This document shows, in pieces, positions 1 to 7,108 of a stretch of 11,299 nt of DNA. The DNA comes from an uncultured Actinomycetes bacterium. Its GTDB lineage: Bacteria > Actinomycetota > Acidimicrobiia > Acidimicrobiales > RAAP-2. The first letter of the stretch is position 1, and each line of letters begins with the position of its first letter. The notes below the pieces were generated by a model. It was not told the DNA's origin. It did no database searches and saw only the letters and a list, made by a program, of their open reading frames with translations. Both the position numbers and the translations under genes were made by a program. Location: NCBI GenBank assembly GCA_903826715.1, contig CAIKFN010000078.1, positions 1-11,299 on the forward strand. The letters are read 5' to 3'.

Positions 1-162
1 CCACATTCGTGGGATAAGGTCAAGGAGCCTCGTGGCAGCGAAGTAGGTGAAATTCCTACGCTGTCCCGCAACTGTAAGTGGCCTTCGTGAGAAGCCCATA
101 AAGCCAGGTCGCCTACCGCGAGGAGATGTGAAGACAGCTCTCGAGGTAAGGAGCGGTCGTTC
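1..162 (+). ncRNA. Cobalamin riboswitch aptamer, 5' end outside window
   Basis: Cis-acting RNA that binds a cobalamin and controls the B12 import genes behind it. Recognisable parts are the conserved core CCCGCAACTGTAA at 65-77, the hairpin GTAGG/CCTAC at 43-47 and 55-59, a P3-like pairing of GGCAGC (34-39) with GCTGTCC (60-66), and the B12-box-like AAGCCAGGTCGCCT at 101-114. A small hairpin CCAC/GTGG occupies 1-12. The expected 5' partner of GCCTACC (111-117), which would close the outer helix, is not visible, so the aptamer and the operon promoter probably begin left of base 1. The 3' limit is approximate. That a B12-type importer follows directly supports the call. Which cobalamin form is bound cannot be told from this reading. 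Confidence 0.93.
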
Positions 163-211
163 GGATATTTCTCCGTCGTCCACCTGACTCGACGAACATA
201 AGGAGATATCC
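163..211 (+). promoter_or_regulatory. Riboswitch expression platform: SD-sequestering hairpin
   Basis: GGATAT (163-168) plus CTCC (171-174) is complementary to GGAGATATCC (202-211), giving ten base pairs with a two-base TT bulge. The 3' arm contains the Shine-Dalgarno sequence AAGGAG (200-205) of the first gene and ends directly before its ATG at 212. Inside, TCGTC (176-180) pairs with GACGA (191-195) around a ten-base loop. This geometry indicates a translational OFF switch. A second GGAG at 150-153 could compete for CTCC 171-174. The pairing is seen in the sequence; the regulatory direction is inferred. Confidence 0.8.
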
Positions 212-1117
212 ATGAAACATTTCCCTCGGTTCGTCGCGGCACTAACACTTAGTGCTTTGACGTTTCCCCTAGCAAGCATCACAACAGCTGGAGCAGTGAC
301 GCAGTCACCATCGTGCATTGTGTCGCTTTCACCAACTGCAACAGCCTCGCTGTACGCCATTGGTGCAGGATCGCAAGTTGGTGCCGTTGATCAAGACTCA
401 ACGTATCCAGCCGCTGCAGCGGTGCTCGCAACAAAAAGCAAGATCAATCCTCTCAGTCCTAGTGCTGAGGGCATTGCAACTATTTGTGCTGGAAATACCA
501 AGCCATCGCTAGTTGTAATTTCCTACAATGCCAACAACATCGAGCAAAAGCTCACAGCGCTCGGCGTCAAGGTTGTGACTCAGCTAGCACCGTCGTCATT
601 GTCTGGTGCACTTGCACAAATTAAGCAGCTTGGTTCTCTGACTGGTCACGTGGCGCAGGCAGCAAAGCTCACTGCATCAATGACGAAGGCTATTAACGCT
701 GATGTTGCTTCTATTGCAAAGCACCCAACTAAGAAGTTGACGGTGTTCTACGAAATTGGAACCAAGCCGTACTACTCACTTACAAGTGCAACATTTATTG
801 GCTCGATCTTGAAGTCACTTGGACTTGTGAACATTGCCGATGCGGTTGCAACGTCAGCTGACGCTGGGTACCCATCGCTAACACCCGAATACGTACTGAG
901 TTCAAACCCGAAGATGATCATCACTGCTGATGCGCAGTCAGTTTCGGACGTGAGTGCTCGTTCTGGTTTCGAAAATCTAAGTGCAGTGAAGGCCAAAACC
1001 ATTGTTGTGCTTAACCCAAACCTGGCTTCTGAGTGGGGTCCACAGTTACCGCAACTTGTTCACGCCATCACTACAGCGGTTAAAGCTGCACTCGTAAACA
1101 ACACCCTCTGGAAGTAG
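212..1117 (+). CDS. btuF: Cobalamin ABC transporter substrate-binding protein (BtuF-like)
   Basis: Extracytoplasmic binding protein of the B12 importer, 301 residues, helical-backbone (FecB/BtuF) family. Residues 1-28 form a signal peptide: basic start (K2, R6), hydrophobic core 7-23, likely cleavage after AGA 26-28. The mature protein opens with IVSLSPTATASLYAIGAG (36-53), the family's typical first strand and helix, followed by VDQDSTYP. E86 and E226 sit where BtuF proteins carry the two lobe glutamates that dock on the permease arginines. There is no lipobox: C35 is preceded by SPS, so the usual lipid anchor of monoderm binding proteins is missing. C35 and C92 are the only cysteines and could form a disulfide. 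The start is the ATG six bases after AAGGAG. The riboswitch makes cobalamin the likely ligand; the fold alone would also allow heme or a siderophore. Confidence 0.9.
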   Translation: MKHFPRFVAALTLSALTFPLASITTAGAVTQSPSCIVSLSPTATASLYAIGAGSQVGAVDQDSTYPAAAAVLATKSKINPLSPSAEGIATICAGNTKPSLVVISYNANNIEQKLTALGVKVVTQLAPSSLSGALAQIKQLGSLTGHVAQAAKLTASMTKAINADVASIAKHPTKKLTVFYEIGTKPYYSLTSATFIGSILKSLGLVNIADAVATSADAGYPSLTPEYVLSSNPKMIITADAQSVSDVSARSGFENLSAVKAKTIVVLNPNLASEWGPQLPQLVHAITTAVKAALVNNTLWK

Positions 1118-1124
1118 TTAGGCC

Positions 1125-2162
1125 TTGACACCAAGCCCACAGACCACGCGCCGCGTGGCGGTAGTAAGCATCGTGACATTAATTTGTCTGTTGCTTGCGG
1201 TGTTCTGTGGGCTTGTTGTAGGACCAACGTCAATTGGCACCTCAAGAATTATTGGATCACTGTTTGCTCATCTAGGAATTGGTCACAGCACTTTAGATAC
1301 GATGCAGACAACAATTGTCTGGCAACTTCGTGCTCCTAGGTTGGTGCTCGGACTTCTTAGCGGTGCGATGCTCGCAGTTGCGGGTGGAACGTACCAAGGG
1401 GTCTTTCGTAATCCACTCGCGGATCCGTATTTGCTTGGCGTTGCTGCTGGTGCCGGGCTTGGGGCAACGTTCGCCATTATGGACGTAGGTCACGCGGTCA
1501 GCACCCCAACTTGGACACCGCTCATTGCATTTGCTGGTGCGATGCTCGCAGTTGGATGCACCTGGCTCATTGGTGGAAGGGGAATGTCTTCTAACGCCAG
1601 CACTCTGGTGCTGGCGGGAGTTGCGGTTGCAGCTCTGCTCACCAGTGCCCAGACGTTCTTGCAACAACAGGCTTCGGCGAATTCAATCGCCCGGGTGTAC
1701 ATCTGGCTACTTGGATCACTCGCCAGTGCGAGCTGGAGCTCAGTGAATCTTGCACTTCCATACGTGCTCGTCTGCATAACAATTTGTGTTCTCTGTGGTC
1801 AGGCACTTGACGTCATGAGTGTGGGAGAAGATGAAGCACGATCGCTCGGACTTCCGGTTCGGCGTGTGCGCACACTGGTGATTATTGCCTCTTCACTCGG
1901 GACTGCAGCAATTGTTTCAGTTGTAGGCCTCATTGGCTTCGTTGGAATCATTGTTCCGCACATTGTTCGACTCGTCGTTGGTACTTCGTACCGACGCATC
2001 CTTCCTATTTCTGTTGTCGTGGGTGCTGCATTCTTGGTTTTTGCTGACACGATTGCGCGCACTGCAGTATCGCCGTCAGAACTTCCACTCGGAGTAATTA
2101 CCGCTCTCGTAGGTGCACCTGTTTTTGTTTTAGTTCTCAGTATTCGAAGGACCCAGCAATGA
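1125..2162 (+). CDS. btuC: Cobalamin ABC transporter permease (BtuC/FecCD family)
   Basis: Integral membrane subunit of the B12 importer, 345 residues, normal for the FecCD family, with about ten predicted membrane helices. The first helix covers roughly residues 11-33. The family hallmarks are present: RAPRLVLGLLSGAMLAVAGG followed by TYQGVFRNPLADPYLLGVAAG in the N-terminal half, and EARSLGLPVRRVR (the cytoplasmic coupling region that meets the ATPase), GLIGFVGIIVPHIVRL and ELPLGVITALVGAP in the C-terminal half. The proposed start is TTG 1125, seven bases after the btuF stop, with only a weak AGG nearby; GGAAG (1110-1114) inside the end of btuF may serve as RBS, so translation is probably coupled. 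A downstream GTG is possible but would remove residues ahead of helix 1. The gene ends in a four-base ATGA overlap with the ATPase gene. Confidence 0.9.
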   Translation: MTPSPQTTRRVAVVSIVTLICLLLAVFCGLVVGPTSIGTSRIIGSLFAHLGIGHSTLDTMQTTIVWQLRAPRLVLGLLSGAMLAVAGGTYQGVFRNPLADPYLLGVAAGAGLGATFAIMDVGHAVSTPTWTPLIAFAGAMLAVGCTWLIGGRGMSSNASTLVLAGVAVAALLTSAQTFLQQQASANSIARVYIWLLGSLASASWSSVNLALPYVLVCITICVLCGQALDVMSVGEDEARSLGLPVRRVRTLVIIASSLGTAAIVSVVGLIGFVGIIVPHIVRLVVGTSYRRILPISVVVGAAFLVFADTIARTAVSPSELPLGVITALVGAPVFVLVLSIRRTQQ

Positions 2163-2932
2163 GCGCCATTGACATCAAGAATCTCACGGTAAAAGCAGGC
2201 GCGAAGACTCTCGTAAATGACGTGACACTCAGCGTCGAGGCGGGAACGTGGCTAACAATCATTGGACCAAACGGAGCAGGTAAGACATCACTTGTTGAAA
2301 CCGTTGCGGGAATAAGAAAGATTGATGCTGGATCTATTGCAATTTCTGGTGAGGACATCAGAGGGCTGAGTGAACGTGAACGTGCGCGTCTTGTGGCTCT
2401 TGTTCCACAGAACCCACTCGTTCCTGGCGGCATGAGTGTTCGTGATTACGTTGCACTCGGTCGCACGGCCTATCACGGCATGCTGCGTGCCCCGTCGGCG
2501 GGTGACCGAGCGATTGTTGATTCAGTTATAGAGCGACTTTCATTACAGGAATTTGCTAAGCGAAATGTCGCGACACTCTCTGGTGGTGAGCGCCAGCGCA
2601 TGGTGCTTGCTCGCACCCTTGCGCAGTCAACCATGGTGGTTGTTTTAGATGAGCCAATCACGGGTCTTGATCTTCGCCATCAAATGGATTTGCTAGAGCT
2701 CTTAAAGAAAGAAGTGGCTGACTGCGGACTCACGGTGCTTGCAACGCTTCACGATCTCACGCTCGCCGGGCAGTTTGCTGATCGACTTGTACTACTCGAC
2801 CATGCCCAAGTAGTTCTTGACGGACCTGCGCGAGACGTAATCCGAAACGCGGAACTCGCCAGTAGGTATGGCATGCAACTTCGAGTTGTTGACGTTGATG
2901 GTGCTGACGTCGTGGTGCCGGTTCGCTCGTAA
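2159..2932 (+). CDS. btuD: Cobalamin ABC transporter ATP-binding protein (BtuD-like)
   Basis: Cytoplasmic ATPase that powers the importer, 257 residues. All nucleotide-binding motifs are intact: Walker A GPNGAGKT at 36-43, Q-loop Q84 in VPQNP, signature LSGGERQR at 140-147, Walker B VVVLDEP at 160-166 with catalytic E165, D-loop GLDL 169-172 and switch histidine H198 in TLHDLTLA. It belongs to the FepC/BtuD group of ATPases that pair with FecCD permeases. The ATG at 2159 overlaps the btuC stop (ATGA), and GAAGGA at 2146-2151 provides an RBS seven bases upstream, so production is tied to the permease. It ends 40 bases before pyk. The substrate is inferred from the riboswitch and the neighbouring genes. 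Confidence 0.92.
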   Translation: MSAIDIKNLTVKAGAKTLVNDVTLSVEAGTWLTIIGPNGAGKTSLVETVAGIRKIDAGSIAISGEDIRGLSERERARLVALVPQNPLVPGGMSVRDYVALGRTAYHGMLRAPSAGDRAIVDSVIERLSLQEFAKRNVATLSGGERQRMVLARTLAQSTMVVVLDEPITGLDLRHQMDLLELLKKEVADCGLTVLATLHDLTLAGQFADRLVLLDHAQVVLDGPARDVIRNAELASRYGMQLRVVDVDGADVVVPVRS

Positions 2933-2940
2933 TTTCCACC

Positions 2941-2946
2941 TAGACT
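2941..2946 (+). promoter_or_regulatory. Putative -10 element of pyk
   Basis: TAGACT fits the TANNNT form and lies 26 bases before the TTG start, leaving room for a leader of about 20 nt that carries the RBS. The surrounding ten bases CCTAGACTTA (2939-2948) recur exactly at the hom promoter (5796-5805). No convincing -35 box is seen. A promoter here fits the change of function from B12 import to glycolysis. Confidence 0.5.
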
Positions 2947-2960
2947 TAACTTTACCAACG

Positions 2961-2966
2961 AAGGGA
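2961..2966 (+). promoter_or_regulatory. RBS fixing the TTG start of pyk
   Basis: AAGGGA lies six bases before TTG 2973. It is the only good Shine-Dalgarno sequence near the conserved N-terminus RRTRIVATIGPSS, and decides against the upstream in-frame ATG at 2868, which lies inside btuD. Confidence 0.75.
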
Positions 2967-2972
2967 ATCACC

Positions 2973-4391
2973 TTGCGCCGTACGCGAATTGTTGCAACGA
3001 TTGGACCGTCTTCTGAAAGTGACGATGTCATCAAGGGTCTTGTCTTGGCGGGTGTTGACGTCTTTCGCCTCTCATTTGCGCACGGTGACATTCCTTCAAA
3101 TATCGAAAGACTTCGCCGACTGCGTGTACTAGCGCCTGACGCCGCAATCATGGTTGACATTCCTGGACCAAAGATTCGCGCAGGTTCATTCGGCACCACT
3201 CCCGTTCAACTAAACGTGGGCGATCAAGTCGAGCTCTATGAAGCCTTTGGTGAAGCATCGACAAATTCACGTATTGCCGTTGAACGAGAAGATGTTCTTC
3301 GAATGCTAAAAGCTGGTGACCGTGTTCATCTTGGTGATGGTGGAACATCGCTCGAAGTCACCGCAACTGGCAAGACCGTAATGACTGTTGTTATTTCTGG
3401 CGGTGGCGTAATGGGCAAGCCCGGACTTTCGCTGCCATCGTCAATCATTGCTGACCGACTCCCAACTGCAGATGACCGCGACCGTCTAGAGGCGCTACGA
3501 AGTGAGAAGTTTGAAATTCTTGCAGTTTCATTTGTTAGAACTGCGTTTGACATGGTTTCAGTTCGTACAGTTCTTGGCCGTGACGACGTCATGTTGATGG
3601 CGAAAATCGAAACTGGCGAAGGCATTGACAACCTTTCTGAAATTATTGAAGTTTCTGACTCAATCATGGTGGCACGTGGTGACCTCGGAGTTCGTATGCC
3701 AATTGAAGATGTCCCACACCTGCAAAAGACCATTGTTCACGAAGGGGTTAGGTATGCACGTCCAGTAGTTGTCGCCACTCAAATGCTCGAATCAATGACG
3801 CACGCACAAGTGCCAACACGCGCTGAAGTAACAGACGTTGCTAACGCTGTGCTCGATGGCGCTAGTGCAGTGATGCTTTCAGGTGAAACTGCAATTGGTG
3901 ATGACCCAATTGGCACCGTTGTAACTATGGACCGCATTGTTAAGCGCGCTGAATCATCATTTGATTATCAGAAGTGGGGTGCGGGGCTAGGGCTGCAGCA
4001 GGGAATTACTGATCCTCATGACCCTGCTCGCATTACTGCAGCGATTACAGGATCTGCATGGCGAGCTGCGATGGAGGAAAAAGCAGTGGCGATTGTTGCG
4101 TGTACCCGCTCGGGAATGACTGCTCGTTCAATTTCGAGGTTCCGTCCACCAATGCCAATTATTGCAATTACTCCAAGTGAAGCCACCGCGCGTCAGCTGC
4201 GCAGTTCATGGGGTGTGCAAGAAACATTCATCTCACAAGCAACGGCGATTGATGATCTCTGTGAATTCGCAATGCAACAACTGAAACTCGCTGGTATTGC
4301 TAAGAGCGGAGACCGCATTGTTGTTATGGCTGGATCATCTAAGGGCGGTGCCTCGGTGACTGACACTGTTCGAATGATTGTGGCTAATTAG
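2973..4391 (+). CDS. pyk: Pyruvate kinase, divergent, probably K+-independent
   Basis: Last glycolytic step: phosphoenolpyruvate plus ADP to pyruvate plus ATP, in the cytoplasm. From TTG 2973 the protein has 472 residues, normal for the family, and starts RRTRIVATIGPSS, the usual first strand. Kept active-site residues are R32, K211 and E213 (MAKIETGEG), R235 and D237 (VARGDLGV) and T269 (VVATQMLESM); the B-domain lid (about 72-165) and C-terminal domain (about 355-472) are present. Odd: the usual RxNFSHGD is RLSFAHGD (S34, A36), and the next motif is DIPGPKIRAG (D62, I63, P64, K67, A70). Three of four potassium ligands are therefore replaced, and K67 matches the lysine that marks K+-independent enzymes, although the common Leu-Gln pair there is Ile-Pro. 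It has its own promoter and is unrelated to the importer upstream. A paralog with altered activity is possible but less likely. Confidence 0.9.
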   Translation: MRRTRIVATIGPSSESDDVIKGLVLAGVDVFRLSFAHGDIPSNIERLRRLRVLAPDAAIMVDIPGPKIRAGSFGTTPVQLNVGDQVELYEAFGEASTNSRIAVEREDVLRMLKAGDRVHLGDGGTSLEVTATGKTVMTVVISGGGVMGKPGLSLPSSIIADRLPTADDRDRLEALRSEKFEILAVSFVRTAFDMVSVRTVLGRDDVMLMAKIETGEGIDNLSEIIEVSDSIMVARGDLGVRMPIEDVPHLQKTIVHEGVRYARPVVVATQMLESMTHAQVPTRAEVTDVANAVLDGASAVMLSGETAIGDDPIGTVVTMDRIVKRAESSFDYQKWGAGLGLQQGITDPHDPARITAAITGSAWRAAMEEKAVAIVACTRSGMTARSISRFRPPMPIIAITPSEATARQLRSSWGVQETFISQATAIDDLCEFAMQQLKLAGIAKSGDRIVVMAGSSKGGASVTDTVRMIVAN

Positions 4392-4400
4392 CCCTGTAAT

Positions 4401-4475
4401 TGGTGCCCCCGGCAGGAGTCGAACCTGCGCACATGGCTTCGGAGGCCAATGCTCTATCCACTGAGCTACGGGAGC
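4401..4475 (-). tRNA. tRNA-Arg (anticodon CCG), CCA encoded
   Basis: Read on the minus strand, 4475 down to 4404 folds as a complete cloverleaf. The acceptor GCTCCCG pairs with CGGGGGC (one T-G wobble), the D arm is GCTC/GAGC, the anticodon stem TTGGC/GCCAT has a T-T mismatch at its outer pair, the loop is CTCCGAA with anticodon CCG, and the T arm is GCAGG-TTCGACT-CCTGC. The discriminator is A, and CCA (4401-4403) is encoded. CCG reads CGG arginine codons. The gene is convergent with pyk, nine bases from its stop, and divergent from lysA. In many Actinobacteria an arginine tRNA lies beside argS-lysA; argS is not here. Confidence 0.96.
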
Positions 4476-4501
4476 GTACGTATAAGGCTACCTGACTCCT
4501 C

Positions 4502-4507
4502 TAAAGT
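4502..4507 (+). promoter_or_regulatory. Putative leaderless -10 element of lysA
   Basis: TAAAGT (TANNNT form) is followed by exactly six bases and then ATG 4514, so transcription would start at or within a base of the start codon. No Shine-Dalgarno sequence precedes the ATG, in keeping with a leaderless mRNA. No clear -35 box is visible in the short gap to the tRNA gene. Confidence 0.6.
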
Positions 4508-4513
4508 TCTTCT

Positions 4514-5785
4514 ATGAGTTCCAATGCACTTCCACTATCACTGCTGGCAGATACTGCCGTTGTTAGTGACCATGACGTCACTATTGGTGGGGTCTCACTA
4601 AGCGAACTCGCAGCCACCTACGGCACACCACTCTTTGTTTACGATGAAAAAACTCTTCGCTCACGTTGCGCTGAAGCAGCCAAAGTTTTTGACGACGGCG
4701 TGGCATTCGCGTCGAAGTCATTTCTCTGTGGTGCAATGGCGAAACTCGCCACCGAAGAAGGACTCTGCATTGACGTCTCTACTGGTGGCGAGCTCGATGT
4801 TGTACTGCGCGCTGGTGTAAAACCAAACCGCATAATCCTTCATGGTAATAACAAGTCACCTGATGAGCTCAAGCGAGCAATTGAGGTTGGCGTGCACCGA
4901 ATTGTGGTTGACAACTTCTTTGAAATTGAGCGCATCAAATCACTCACTTCAAGCTCGTCAGACATTCACTGTCTCATTCGTGTAACACCTGGTGTCGAAG
5001 CACACACGCACGACTTCATTAAAACAGGCAACGAAGATACCAAGTTCGGATTCTCAATCTCATCGGGCGACGCACGAAAGGGTATTGACTTGCTTAAGGC
5101 ACTGCCTGGGGTCACACTGCACGGAGTGCACGCTCACATTGGTTCACAAATCTTCGAAACTGCTGGCTTTGATGAAACAATGCAAATCCTTGCAACGTTC
5201 ACTAGCGACGATGACTTCGATGAACTCTGCATTGGTGGAGGGATAGGTGTTGCCTACGTTGAGGGTGAAACAGCTCCATCCATTACACAGTGGGGAACTG
5301 CAATTCGAGAAGCCGCAAAGCGCATAGGGCTGCATCCAAAGATTCGCATCCTCGCTGAACCTGGTCGATCAATTGTTGCCCAAGCGGGACTCACGTTGTA
5401 CCGCGTAGGAGCTGTAAAGCCCGTGGCACAGCGCACGTACATGGCCGTTGACGGCGGCATGAGCGATAACCCACGACCAGTTCTCTACGGTTCAGGGTAC
5501 GAAGCATTCGATATTTCAAACCCGAAGGCGCTTCGCACCCAGAGTGTGCGCCTTGTAGGAAAACACTGCGAAAGTGGTGACATATTGATTGATGAAGCAT
5601 GGCTTCCCGCTAGTACTGGAGTTGATTCAATCATTGCGACTCCAGTAACTGGGGCGTATGGCTACTCAATGGCATCTAACTACAACCGAGTTCCAAGGCC
5701 AGCTGTGGTCTTTGTAAAAGACGCAAAAGCCCGTGAAGTACTGCGTCGCGAGACGTTTGATGACTTATCTCGTCTCGAAGTCTGA
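4514..5785 (+). CDS. lysA: Diaminopimelate decarboxylase
   Basis: PLP enzyme that decarboxylates meso-2,6-diaminopimelate to L-lysine, the last step of lysine synthesis; cytoplasmic, usually a homodimer. It has 423 residues, normal for the family, fold type III (alanine-racemase-like barrel plus C-terminal beta domain). Landmarks: PLP lysine K68 in FASKSF, ILHGNNKS, HAHIGSQI, the glycine-rich phosphate loop CIGGGIGVAY, AEPGRSIVA, DGGMSDNPRPVLYG, and the C-terminal cysteine of the partner active site C352 in KHCESGD, then TGAYGYSMASNYN. The ATG at 4514 gives a normal N-terminus and lies six bases after a -10 box. hom follows after 24 bases under its own promoter, so both lysine- and threonine-branch genes are adjacent but can be expressed separately. 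Confidence 0.96.
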   Translation: MSSNALPLSLLADTAVVSDHDVTIGGVSLSELAATYGTPLFVYDEKTLRSRCAEAAKVFDDGVAFASKSFLCGAMAKLATEEGLCIDVSTGGELDVVLRAGVKPNRIILHGNNKSPDELKRAIEVGVHRIVVDNFFEIERIKSLTSSSSDIHCLIRVTPGVEAHTHDFIKTGNEDTKFGFSISSGDARKGIDLLKALPGVTLHGVHAHIGSQIFETAGFDETMQILATFTSDDDFDELCIGGGIGVAYVEGETAPSITQWGTAIREAAKRIGLHPKIRILAEPGRSIVAQAGLTLYRVGAVKPVAQRTYMAVDGGMSDNPRPVLYGSGYEAFDISNPKALRTQSVRLVGKHCESGDILIDEAWLPASTGVDSIIATPVTGAYGYSMASNYNRVPRPAVVFVKDAKAREVLRRETFDDLSRLEV

Positions 5786-5797
5786 GCCCGGTTCCCC

Positions 5798-5803
5798 TAG
5801 ACT
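5798..5803 (+). promoter_or_regulatory. Putative leaderless -10 element of hom
   Basis: TAGACT is followed by six bases and then ATG 5810, the same geometry as at lysA. The gap between lysA and hom has no Shine-Dalgarno sequence. The ten bases 5796-5805 are identical to the pyk promoter segment at 2939-2948. No clear -35 is seen. Confidence 0.6.
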
Positions 5804-5809
5804 TAGTTA

Positions 5810-7108
5810 ATGACTTCTCCCGTAATTCGCGTTGGCGTAATTGGGGCGGGCTTTGTAGGAAGCGCCCTTGTTGAGCTACTAAATGATCGTTCACGTAACG
5901 ATGCATTGCTCGACGCCGCTACGGCAACTATTGAAGTTGTGGGGGTTGGCGTTCGAGACACTTCGAAGCCACGAGGATCTATCTCAAAAGACCTACTAAC
6001 TACTGACGCTGCTGGGCTTGCGAGCCGTAAAGACCTTGACATTTTGGTCGAGCTCGCTGGTGGCATTGAGCCAGCACGTAGCTACGTTGAAGCAGCACTA
6101 AAGAATGGTGTTTCAGTCGTCACTGCGAACAAGGCACTAATGGCGGACTGCGGGACAGAACTCGCACGCCTAGCCAGTGAAAATAATTGTGACCTCTTTT
6201 ATGAAGCTGCCGTTGGTGGCGCCGTGCCAATCATTCGCGCACTTCGAACATCACTCGCGGGTGAGCGAATTAATCGCGTTATGGGAATTGTGAATGGCAC
6301 TACAAACTTCATTCTCTCGAAGATGACGAGCGAAGGTAGTGACTACGGCGTTGTGCTCAAAGAAGCACAAGCCCTTGGTTACGCCGAAGCGGATCCAACT
6401 GCTGATGTTGAAGGATTCGACGCGGCGGCAAAAGTCCAAGTTCTTTCTTCACTGGCCTTTGGCACAGAAATGAAGAGCACAGAGATTTCTCGTGAAGGAA
6501 TTTCTGGCATTCGCTCTGTTGATGTGGACTTCGCGAAGAATGCCGGATACGTCATCAAGCTCGTAGGAGTTGCTGAACGTCACGGTGCTCATGGACTATC
6601 TCGCCGCGTTCACCCGGCCCTTATTCACAACAGCCATCCTCTGGCGTCAGTGAACGGTGCAATGAACGCCGTATTTGTTGAAGGCGTCAACAGCGGACCA
6701 CTTATGTGGCTCGGACAAGGCGCCGGTGGTGGCCCAACTGCAACTGCGGTACTCGGCGATGTTCTTGACGCCGCACGCAATCGCGTTGACAAGCGTCACC
6801 AGGTTCCCTTCAGTGTTGATCCAGAGATCAAGGACATTGACGCAGGCGACACTTCAAGCATTTTCTACATAAGTGTCGACGTTAAAGACGAGCCAGGAGT
6901 ACTCGCTGCAGTAGCGGGTGTCTTTGGAAAGAACAATGTTTCAATTCGCTCCATGGAACAACACGGTGTCAGCAATGAAGCGCGCATTTCATTCATGACC
7001 CACGATGCACTCGCAAAAAACGTACAAGCAACGATTAGTGATCTAGCAAAATTGAGTTCAGTTGACTCCATTGGTAATTGCATTCGTGTTATCGAGGGAG
7101 TTAAGTAA
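5810..7108 (+). CDS. hom: Homoserine dehydrogenase with ACT domain
   Basis: Reduces aspartate semialdehyde to L-homoserine with NAD(P)H, the committed step toward threonine and methionine. It has 432 residues, standard for monofunctional enzymes. Domains: Rossmann domain from the start with GAGFVG (12-17); K108 in VVTANKALM; the catalytic domain with IVNGTTNFIL and EADPTADVEGFDAAAK, where D199 and K208 match the catalytic Asp and Lys of yeast homoserine dehydrogenase; and a C-terminal ACT domain from about 351 (FYISVDVKDEPGVLAAVAGVF), the usual threonine-feedback module. No aspartokinase is fused. The start follows a leaderless-type promoter. The stop codon overlaps the thrC ATG by one base, so hom and thrC form a translationally coupled pair. 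Confidence 0.96.
   Translation: MTSPVIRVGVIGAGFVGSALVELLNDRSRNDALLDAATATIEVVGVGVRDTSKPRGSISKDLLTTDAAGLASRKDLDILVELAGGIEPARSYVEAALKNGVSVVTANKALMADCGTELARLASENNCDLFYEAAVGGAVPIIRALRTSLAGERINRVMGIVNGTTNFILSKMTSEGSDYGVVLKEAQALGYAEADPTADVEGFDAAAKVQVLSSLAFGTEMKSTEISREGISGIRSVDVDFAKNAGYVIKLVGVAERHGAHGLSRRVHPALIHNSHPLASVNGAMNAVFVEGVNSGPLMWLGQGAGGGPTATAVLGDVLDAARNRVDKRHQVPFSVDPEIKDIDAGDTSSIFYISVDVKDEPGVLAAVAGVFGKNNVSIRSMEQHGVSNEARISFMTHDALAKNVQATISDLAKLSSVDSIGNCIRVIEGVK

Noticed and set aside
2868..2972. Upstream extension of pyk from ATG 2868
   Set aside because: It overlaps the end of btuD, adds 35 residues not matching pyruvate kinases, and lacks an RBS, while TTG 2973 has AAGGGA and the conserved N-terminus.
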